A DNA stretch of 64,000 bases from the NCBI GenBank assembly GCA_028279985.1, contig JANQMR010000024.1:62001-126000 (forward strand). Direction: 5' to 3'. This DNA comes from Woeseiaceae bacterium (GTDB lineage: Bacteria > Pseudomonadota > Gammaproteobacteria > Steroidobacterales > Woeseiaceae). The position numbers and the translations under genes are program-made. Below, piece after piece: positions 34,423 through 41,711 of the stretch. A model generated the notes under the pieces. That model did no database searches. It worked only from the letters and a program-made list of their open reading frames with translations, and was not told the origin of the DNA. Numbering within the stretch: position 1 is the stretch's first letter; the number at the start of each line of letters is the position of its first letter.

Positions 34423-35580
34423 TCAACCGCTTGCATTGAACAGCTCCCGCCCGATCAGCATGCGCCGGATTTCGCTGGTACCCGCGCCGATCTCGTAGAG
34501 CTTCGCGTCGCGCCACAGCCGGCCGGCCGGGTACTCGTTGATGTAGCCGTTGCCGCCCAAGGCCTGGATCGCCTCGCCGGCCATCCAGGTAGCCTTTTCC
34601 GCGACGACCAGGATGCAACCGGCGGCGTCGAATCGGGTAGTCTGCTCGCGATCACAGGCGCGGGCAACCGCGTAGACATAAGCTCTACCGGAATTCATCG
34701 TCGTGTACATGTCGGCGAGCTTGCCCTGCATGAGCTGGAATTGTCCGATCGGCCTGCCGAACTGCTTGCGATCGTGCACGTACGGCAGCACCAGGTCCAT
34801 GCAGGCGCGCATGATGCCGAGCGATCCCCCGGACAGCACGACCCGTTCGTAGTCCAACCCACTCATCAGGATGGCTGCGCCCTTACCCTCGGTTGCCAGC
34901 AGGTTTGCCGCCGGCACGCGGCAGTCCTCGAACAGCACCTCGCTGGTGTCGGAGCCGCGCATGCCGAGCTTGTCGAGCTTCTGCGGCGTGGACAGGCCCG
35001 GCATACCGCGTTCGACAACGAAGGCGCTGATGCCGCGTTTGCCGACTCCTGCGTCGGTAACGGCATAAACGATGATGACGTCCGCCTCGGGCGCGTTCGT
35101 GATCCACATCTTGGACCCGTTCAGGACATAGTCGTCGCCGTCCCTGACGGCGGTGGTCCGCATGCTCATGACGTCGGATCCGGACCCCGTCTCGCTCATC
35201 GCCAGCGAACCGACGTGCGCCCCCGACATCAGCTTGGGCAGCAATCGGCTGCGTTGCTCGTCGTTGCCCCAGCGATATAGCTGGTTGACGCAGAGATTCG
35301 AATGCGCGCCGTAGGACAGGCCCACCGATGCCGACGCCCGGCTGATTTCCTCCATCGCGACGACGTGCGCCAGGTAGCCCAGGCCCGCGCCGCCGTAATC
35401 GGGGGAAACCGTGATCCCGAGCAGGCCCAGCTCGCCGAGCTCCGGCCAGAGGTCGCGGGGAAACGCATTGCCGGCATCGATCGCCTCGGCGCGCGGCGCT
35501 ATGCGGTCCTTCGCGAAAGCCGCAACGCTCTCGCGCAACAGATCGACCTCTTCTCCGAGACCAAAGTCGAAATCGAACAC
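34423..35580 (-). CDS. Isovaleryl-CoA dehydrogenase
   Basis: 385 residues. The catalytic Glu is in the helix [18 protein letters not shown], the position special to isovaleryl-CoA dehydrogenases, whereas most acyl-CoA dehydrogenases place it near the C-terminus. Also seen are [14 protein letters not shown] (FAD and substrate loop), [13 protein letters not shown] and [20 protein letters not shown]. It oxidises isovaleryl-CoA to 3-methylcrotonyl-CoA in leucine breakdown, feeding the carboxylase next to it. The start is GTG with AGGAG nine bases upstream. Confidence 0.94.
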   Translation of the reverse strand: MFDFDFGLGEEVDLLRESVAAFAKDRIAPRAEAIDAGNAFPRDLWPELGELGLLGITVSPDYGGAGLGYLAHVVAMEEISRASASVGLSYGAHSNLCVNQLYRWGNDEQRSRLLPKLMSGAHVGSLAMSETGSGSDVMSMRTTAVRDGDDYVLNGSKMWITNAPEADVIIVYAVTDAGVGKRGISAFVVERGMPGLSTPQKLDKLGMRGSDTSEVLFEDCRVPAANLLATEGKGAAILMSGLDYERVVLSGGSLGIMRACMDLVLPYVHDRKQFGRPIGQFQLMQGKLADMYTTMNSGRAYVYAVARACDREQTTRFDAAGCILVVAEKATWMAGEAIQALGGNGYINEYPAGRLWRDAKLYEIGAGTSEIRRMLIGRELFNASG

Positions 35581-35660
35581 GGAATCAACTCCTGACGGGT
35601 TGCCGTTCGCCGGACCGCTATTCTCGGCCGTTTGCAGCCTTGGTCGAATACCTACTATCA

Positions 35661-35825
35661 GGTACCCACTCGAGTTTCAGCTTGCACCTATCGATCCGGT
35701 ACCGCAAATGCAGGTACCCACCAGAACATCGCCCCGCATTGAACTAACCGAACACGCAGCGAAAGGTACTCACTCGAATTTCAGTCGGCACCTGTCGATC
35801 CGCTACCGCAAATCGGGTACCCCCA
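35661..35825. repeat. Pair of imperfect 61-bp direct repeats in the spacer upstream of isovaleryl-CoA dehydrogenase
   Basis: Copies at 35661-35722 and 35765-35825 each start GGTAC[C/T]CACTCGA, contain CACCT[A/G]TCGATCCG and CTACCGCAAAT or GTACCGCAAAT, and end in a GGTACC-type site. The intervening 42 bases are unrelated. They fill most of the 259-base gap between the regulator stop and the dehydrogenase start, which has no gene. They could be regulator-binding sites or copies of a genome-wide small repeat. Confidence 0.85.
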
Positions 35826-35839
35826 AGACGCGTCGGTCC

Positions 35840-37079
<1,240 letters not shown>

Positions 37080-37102
37080 GGCCTGCCAGTGTCCTGTTAA
37101 CG

Positions 37103-37615
37103 CTAGCGCGCATACTTCGACAGCGTGTCGCGCCAGGCTTCGAGCTTGTCCCCGAAACCCAGTGCCGCATACGCCGGGCTGGTCGAAGGCAAAACGTCGT
37201 AATTGGCTATCCGCCCGGCCGTTGCCGGCTCCACCATACGCAGGTAAAGCGACTGGGCTTTTTTGCCGTTGAAACAAACCGCGCTGAGCTGCGGGTGTGT
37301 ATCGAAAAATCCGTCGAAGTCGTTGACCCGCGCCGTATCCAGGCGGATGTCGGCGTCCATGCTGCCGGGCCGGACCGAGCTGTGGAGCACGTCCCAAACG
37401 GCAATGCCATGTTGCCGGATGCGCGCGCAGCGTTCCGCGTAACTCCCTCCGGCGCCGAAAAGCTCGGCCATGATGCGCCAGAAGGCATTGCGCGGATGCG
37501 CGTAATACTGCCGCGCCTCGAGCGACGCCCGGCTCGGCAGGCTGCCGAGTATCAGCAGGCGTGCATCGCTGCGGGCGATCGGAGGAAAACCCGTCGATTC
37601 GACGAGTTCCGCCAT
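37103..37615 (-). CDS. DNA-deoxyinosine (hypoxanthine-DNA) glycosylase, UDG superfamily family 6
   Basis: 170 residues. ARLLILGSLPSRASLEARQ corresponds to the first uracil-glycosylase motif; YYAHPRNAFWRIMAELFG, GIAVWDVLHSSVRPGSMDA and VLPSTSPAYA are family signatures. The family removes hypoxanthine arising from adenine deamination, the first step of base excision repair. Its ATG overlaps the TAA of the TonB-like gene (TAATG), so it is translated from the end of the transport operon, an odd placing for a repair gene. Confidence 0.88.
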   Translation of the reverse strand: MAELVESTGFPPIARSDARLLILGSLPSRASLEARQYYAHPRNAFWRIMAELFGAGGSYAERCARIRQHGIAVWDVLHSSVRPGSMDADIRLDTARVNDFDGFFDTHPQLSAVCFNGKKAQSLYLRMVEPATAGRIANYDVLPSTSPAYAALGFGDKLEAWRDTLSKYAR

Positions 37616-38565
37616 TAAGCCGGGAAAAAATCGATTGGCTTGGTGGTCGTAATCGCCTCGACGTCCCGGGCCTCGAACCGGAACAGCTTCACCCGCCGCA
37701 CGAGCCGCTCTTCGAGCTCGGGGTCGCCGAGCTCGCTGGAGACGACCTCGCAAAACGTCACTTCACCCGAGGGCGCGATCGTCAACCGCAGCACCAGCTT
37801 GCCTTCCAGCGTCGGGTCGCGCCGCAGGGCGCGGTTGTAGAGCGAGAAGATGGCGCCCTTGTTCTTGTCGAACACGAGCTCGATCTCCTCGCGAGAGCGC
37901 GACGCCTTGCCGCTGGTGCCGGTGCGGCGGGCGCCACCCGCCTGTGCGAGGCCCGCCACCGGGCTGTCGACCTGGGTCGTCGTGCGCCCGGCGATTCCGG
38001 TGCCGCCGGTGTTGCGGCTCATGTTTGCAGTGTTGATGCCGCCCGACGCCGCAGCAGCCTTGGACGTGATCATGGAACGCTCGTTGCGCTCCGCCTCGCC
38101 GACCGACGCCGTCAACGGCCGGTTATCGGCAACCGATTCCAACAGCTCATTGTCGACGAGGTCCGCCAGGTCCTCGGCGAACGGCATCAGCGCCGCCTGT
38201 GCCTGCTCGCGGGCGACTTCGGTCCGGTCGATCGGCTCAGGCTCAGGCGCTGGTTCCGGCTCGGCCTCGACCACCCGCTCGGGCTCCGGTTCCTCCAGCG
38301 GCTCCGGCTGCTCGTCGGGCTCGGGCTCCTGCACCTTGGGCGGCGGAGGCGGCAGCGGCTTCTCCTGCAACAGGAGTTTTGCGATACGCGGCGGGATCTC
38401 CTCTACATCATAGGGCTCCGGCTCGGGACTGGGGAGGAACGGCCAGACGGCGCCGAGTACCAGCGCACCCAGCAGGACGGCGCCGAGCACGCGCTTGAAC
38501 TTCCGTTCCTGTTCGGACTGCGTCGTCCATGGCAGGTCGTATTCTCTGTAGAACGGTAAATCCAA
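37615..38565 (-). CDS. AgmX/PglI C-terminal domain protein, TonB-like energy transducer
   Basis: 316 residues. A short cytoplasmic head precedes one membrane helix (VLGAVLLGALVLGAVWPFL, about 26-46). A proline/glutamate-rich stalk (PLPPPPP, then repeated E-P) follows, and then a C-terminal domain with IELVFDKNKGAIFSLYNRAL, GKLVLRLTIAPSGEVTFCEV and LEERLVRRVKLFRFEA, the AgmX/PglI domain related to TonB. With the ExbB- and ExbD-like genes upstream it should pass proton-motive energy to an outer-membrane partner. The start is TTG with AGGAG eight bases upstream. AgmX/PglI is named after gliding proteins of Myxococcus; whether this cell glides is unknown. Confidence 0.88.
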   Translation of the reverse strand: MDLPFYREYDLPWTTQSEQERKFKRVLGAVLLGALVLGAVWPFLPSPEPEPYDVEEIPPRIAKLLLQEKPLPPPPPKVQEPEPDEQPEPLEEPEPERVVEAEPEPAPEPEPIDRTEVAREQAQAALMPFAEDLADLVDNELLESVADNRPLTASVGEAERNERSMITSKAAAASGGINTANMSRNTGGTGIAGRTTTQVDSPVAGLAQAGGARRTGTSGKASRSREEIELVFDKNKGAIFSLYNRALRRDPTLEGKLVLRLTIAPSGEVTFCEVVSSELGDPELEERLVRRVKLFRFEARDVEAITTTKPIDFFPA

Positions 38566-38580
38566 TTCCGCGACTCCTAG

Positions 38581-38608
38581 TCCGAGAGCAGGGCGTCCGA
38601 GAGCAGGG
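38581..38608. repeat. 15-bp tandem duplication upstream of the TonB-like gene
   Basis: TCCGAGAGCAGGG occurs at 38581-38593 and 38596-38608 in the 60-base spacer between the ExbD-like stop and the TTG start. It is another short tandem duplication, without visible regulatory symmetry. Confidence 0.8.
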
Positions 38609-38625
38609 CCAAGTCCCTCAGCCCC

Positions 38626-39153
38626 TCAACGCGATGCCTGCAGATCTTCGAGCTTGTCCGAGCTCTTCTGCAGCACGGCGAGCGAAATCTGGCCGTAGTC
38701 CGATTCCGTGCAGGTCGCCATGACCTTCTTCAGCAAGCGGTACGGGATGTCCTTGTCACCCATGATCGTGACCTCGCGCCCGGCGATGTCGTCCCTGGCC
38801 TCGCGGCGCAACACCCGATCGTTCTGGGACTTGAGCGCTTGGCGCAAGGCCGGTATGTCGTTGCCCTTGGTCGCCATGACGTCGGCGACCTTGGCCACCG
38901 GTTCCCCCTGCACGAGAATGTCTTCGTCGCCGATCAGGATCACCACCGTTTCCTTGGCCTTTTCCTCGGCGATCGACTCCGGCAGTTGCACGTCCCTGGC
39001 GTTCGGCAACACCTCCACGTCGGAGGAGTTCACGAGCAGGAAAAACACCAGGATCGTGAAGATGTCCATCAGCGAAACCAGGTTCAGCGACGCAACACCC
39101 TTGTTGCGCCGGTGATGTTTTTCCATCCGCTTCACACGTCCCGACTTGGCCAT
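38626..39153 (-). CDS. ExbD/TolR family biopolymer transport protein (Asp retained)
   Basis: 175 residues. The single membrane helix SLMDIFTILVFFLLV carries D30, the protonatable residue of ExbD/TolR/MotB-type stators. The periplasmic part (ETVVILIGDEDILVQGEPV, then VTIMGDKDIPYRLLKKVMAT) is the ExbD fold. It starts two bases after the stop of the second ExbD gene. A later ATG (residue 10) is possible. It should pair with the ExbB-like channel and the other ExbD as a proton-driven motor. Confidence 0.92.
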   Translation of the reverse strand: MAKSGRVKRMEKHHRRNKGVASLNLVSLMDIFTILVFFLLVNSSDVEVLPNARDVQLPESIAEEKAKETVVILIGDEDILVQGEPVAKVADVMATKGNDIPALRQALKSQNDRVLRREARDDIAGREVTIMGDKDIPYRLLKKVMATCTESDYGQISLAVLQKSSDKLEDLQASR

Positions 39154-39155
39154 GG

Positions 39156-39668
39156 CTACTGTCCTCCGTCGAGCACCGGCGCATCGCCGATCGAGATGTC
39201 CGGAAACAGGTCGAAACGCTCGACCGCATCGCCGTCAATGCGTTCTTCGACACGCACCCGGTCCATCACCTGGACTACCGTGTCGTAGGAAATGTCGGGT
39301 TCGAGCAGGATCGCCGCATCGGTTTTCTGCGGATAACGCCGCTTGATCTCGGCCAGTTTCACCGACACGCCGTCGTAGTCGTAAAGCTCGCCGACGTTGG
39401 GATAAATCCCCAGGAGGCCCTGGTTACGGTCACCGATCTCGATCTTGTCCTCGCGGACGATGACCTCCAGGTTGAAGGTCTGGTCCTGCGGATCCACGGG
39501 CTCGCTCGAGGAGCCTGGCAGATTCAATTCCAGAATCGCCAGTCGCGAGAACACCGCGGTAATCAACAGGAACGGAACCAGGATCACCATCAGGTTCATG
39601 AACGCCGTGATATTGAGCTCGGCCGTGTCGGTATTGCGACGGCGGCCGCCTCTGCGGCTGCGGATCAT
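39156..39668 (-). CDS. ExbD/TolR family protein with Asn in place of the conserved Asp
   Basis: 170 residues. The basic N-terminus (MIRSRRGGRRRNTDTAE) leads into LNITAFMNLMVILVPFLLI, where canonical ExbD reads F-I/M-D. Here N25 replaces the essential Asp25. The periplasmic region is divergent (LEVIVREDKIEIGDRNQGLL, AEIKRRYPQKTDAAILLEPD). The helix is otherwise intact, so the protein probably folds and assembles but cannot relay protons itself, unless it works together with the paralogue that has Asp30. Confidence 0.9.
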   Translation of the reverse strand: MIRSRRGGRRRNTDTAELNITAFMNLMVILVPFLLITAVFSRLAILELNLPGSSSEPVDPQDQTFNLEVIVREDKIEIGDRNQGLLGIYPNVGELYDYDGVSVKLAEIKRRYPQKTDAAILLEPDISYDTVVQVMDRVRVEERIDGDAVERFDLFPDISIGDAPVLDGGQ

Positions 39669-39672
39669 GGTG

Positions 39673-40314
39673 TCAGGCTCCGGCGGCTTTAAGCTGTCTC
39701 TCGGTGACTGCGTTCAGGAACTTGACGCTGGCCATCTCCAGGCTGTCCACGAGCTGGTTGGTTTTGGACTGCAGCAGCGCATGGACCAGAAGCAGCGGGA
39801 TCGCAACCATCAGGCCGAAAGCCGTCGTGTTCATCGCCACCGAAATCGAGGCCGACAGCATGTCCGCCTTGTCGGCCGGATTGGCGTTCGACACGGCGGT
39901 GAACGCGGCGATCAGGCCTATGATCGTGCCGAGCAGGCCCAGGAGCGTCGCGATGTTGGCAAGCGTCGCGAGATAATGCGTTCGCTTCTCGAGCCGGGGC
40001 AGGACCTCCATCAGGCTCTCTTCCATCGCCTTCTCGATGTCGTCCCGACGGCGCGCCGATTTCACCCGGTACAGCCCGTAGGTCAGGATCGAGCCGATCG
40101 CCGCCTTGGAATTGGCCGTGTGGGTCGCGGCTTCCTGGAAGTTGCCGGCCTTCAGGAACGGCACGATCTTTTTCCACAAAGCCCGGTTGCTCGCGCCCGA
40201 CATCGTCAGGTACGTCCACCGCTCGACGGCGATGGCGACGCCCAACGCGAACACCAGCATGATGGGGTACATGAACGGCCCACCGTTCTGAAAAAATCCG
40301 ATAATGTCACCCAT
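39673..40314 (-). CDS. MotA/TolQ/ExbB proton channel family protein
   Basis: 213 residues with three membrane helices: about 14-30 (YPIMLVFALGVAIAVE), 117-140 (ATLLGLLGTIIGLIAAF) and 158-178 (SISVAMNTTAFGLMVAIPLL). The second and third hold the small and Thr residues lining the proton path. The cytoplasmic loop is typical of AglR/TolQ. It would form the pentameric stator with the two ExbD-like proteins encoded directly downstream (gaps of 4 and 2 bases). Confidence 0.93.
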   Translation of the reverse strand: MGDIIGFFQNGGPFMYPIMLVFALGVAIAVERWTYLTMSGASNRALWKKIVPFLKAGNFQEAATHTANSKAAIGSILTYGLYRVKSARRRDDIEKAMEESLMEVLPRLEKRTHYLATLANIATLLGLLGTIIGLIAAFTAVSNANPADKADMLSASISVAMNTTAFGLMVAIPLLLVHALLQSKTNQLVDSLEMASVKFLNAVTERQLKAAGA

Positions 40315-40363
40315 TTGATTGCTCCTCTTACATCAAACAGTCATCGTCTCGAGCAGGAAACGC

Positions 40364-40942
40364 CTACTCCCCGTTGTCGTCGTACAGATCTCCGTACAGA
40401 TCGCCGTAATAGCCGACCTGCCGCAGGAATTCTTCGCGATCGATCGGCGCCAGCACCTCGTCGATCAGGGTGTTGACCGGACGGCCCAGCAGGTCGCCCG
40501 GATCCGATTTTTGCCAGGGCACGATGTACAGGACCTTCGGCAATTCCCGGTTACCGGTGATCTCGGTACGACCAAGCTCCATCTCGTCCATGACGCCGGC
40601 GGCGGATTCTCGCCGTGTGACGTCGCGCGCGACCGGCGCCGGGGCGCCTGCGTCGTCCGCTGCCCCGGTCCCGGCCGTCGTATCGACGGCGGGTTCCGGT
40701 GAGCCGAGGTCGGCACCGGAGAGTCGCGACGTATCGACAGCCGGCTCGAGGCCGTTGGCGGCGCCAGTTACCGGACTGGAGGTATCGTCGGCCGGCTCGA
40801 AACCATCGGGTACGTCCGCTTCAGGACGGTAGGTATCCACGCCGGGCTCGAGCTCGTCGACCCCGTGATCCTGTGTCCATGCGGGCGTCGACAGCATCAT
40901 CATTACGATCCAAGGCATCGGTCCCCTGCGATACGATTTCAT
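40364..40942 (-). CDS. Exported protein of the ExbBD/TPR operon, function unknown
   Basis: 192 residues from the ATG at 40942, which follows GAGGT; the start MKSYRRGPMPWIVMMMLSTPAWTQ looks like a signal peptide. The middle is low complexity with repeated L/F-E-P-A-x-D-T units (GFEPADDTSS, GLEPAVDTSR, SPEPAVDTTA). The C-terminal part (REL PKVLYIVPWQKSDPGDLLG, then TLIDEVLAPIDREEFLRQV) looks folded. The frame stays open upstream to 41062 through a 12-bp-periodic segment, so a longer product is possible. I do not recognise the family. Confidence 0.65.
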   Translation of the reverse strand: MKSYRRGPMPWIVMMMLSTPAWTQDHGVDELEPGVDTYRPEADVPDGFEPADDTSSPVTGAANGLEPAVDTSRLSGADLGSPEPAVDTTAGTGAADDAGAPAPVARDVTRRESAAGVMDEMELGRTEITGNRELPKVLYIVPWQKSDPGDLLGRPVNTLIDEVLAPIDREEFLRQVGYYGDLYGDLYDDNGE

Positions 40943-41010
40943 TGCCGACCTCTTTGCTGGCCCGATTGCCGACTTTATTGCCGACCCGATGGCCGGCCTT
41001 ATGGCCGTCG
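40941..41010. repeat. 12-bp-periodic degenerate repeats upstream of the unknown exported protein gene
   Basis: ATTGCCGAC recurs at 40941, 40965 and 40977, with degenerate forms (GATGGCCGG, TTATGGCCG) continuing the 12-base spacing. Read on the minus strand it gives A-I/S-rich codons without a stop. It could be a 5' extension of the gene or a slipped-strand array in the leader. Confidence 0.65.
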
Positions 41011-41024
41011 CAAGCTCCGTTTGC

Positions 41025-41711
41025 TCATTCCGGGACATTGGCCGTCCGCCGGTTCGCGCCAACCCGGCGCCTCAGATCGGTGATCCACTTGTCGACCTGA
41101 CGGTCCTCGCCGACAATCGCGCGATAACGCTCGAAATGTTGCAGCGCAGCATCAAGGCGCTGAAAATAGAGCTCGTTCAGCACACCCAGGTTGTAGTGTG
41201 CCAAGGCGTAATCCGGGCTGGCTGTGACGGCCTTCAAATAAGCGGCTTCGGCGTCGGCGAAACGTCCGGATTTACGAAACAGCAGGCCGGACTGGTTCAG
41301 CGCCGCCGCGTTGTCGGGATCGATGGCCAATGCCGCGTCGACGGCCCGGCGCGCCGCCTCCAGATCGCCGTTGCTCGCGTGGATGATCGCCAGATTGACG
41401 TGTGGCCCCGGATACCCCGGGTATTGCAGCAGGAACTCCTTGAGCCTTAGCTCCGCGTCGACGTAGTCGCCCGACGCCATGACCGCGACCGCCTGTTCGT
41501 AGAGCGTCCGCGCCTTGGGCGGTACTTCCACGCCGCCGTCCGGCAACGATGCCGCCGCCCCGGCTTCGCCGGCGGCCGAGCCGGCTCGCTGCCCACCCGG
41601 CGATGCGCAACCCGACGCCGTCAGCACGACGCCGGTCAAGACCAGCAGGGCGACCGACGATGCCCGGGCTTCCCCGGTCCGAGCTTCCCTAATAGAGCGT
41701 AGTAAACACAT
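41025..41711 (-). CDS. TPR lipoprotein of the ExbBD operon
   Basis: 228 residues. A lipoprotein signal (SVALLVLTGVVLTASGC) precedes a Gly/Ala-rich linker and about three TPR units: LYEQAVAVMASGDYVDAELR, PHVNLAIIHASNGDLEAARR, and AALNQSGLLFRKSGRFADAE with YALAHYNLGVLNELYFQRLD. It probably scaffolds the envelope complex from the periplasmic face of a membrane. The ATG at 41711 lies inside the end of the upstream TPR gene (23-base overlap), indicating coupling; a later start is possible. Confidence 0.85.
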   Translation of the reverse strand: MCLLRSIREARTGEARASSVALLVLTGVVLTASGCASPGGQRAGSAAGEAGAAASLPDGGVEVPPKARTLYEQAVAVMASGDYVDAELRLKEFLLQYPGYPGPHVNLAIIHASNGDLEAARRAVDAALAIDPDNAAALNQSGLLFRKSGRFADAEAAYLKAVTASPDYALAHYNLGVLNELYFQRLDAALQHFERYRAIVGEDRQVDKWITDLRRRVGANRRTANVPE

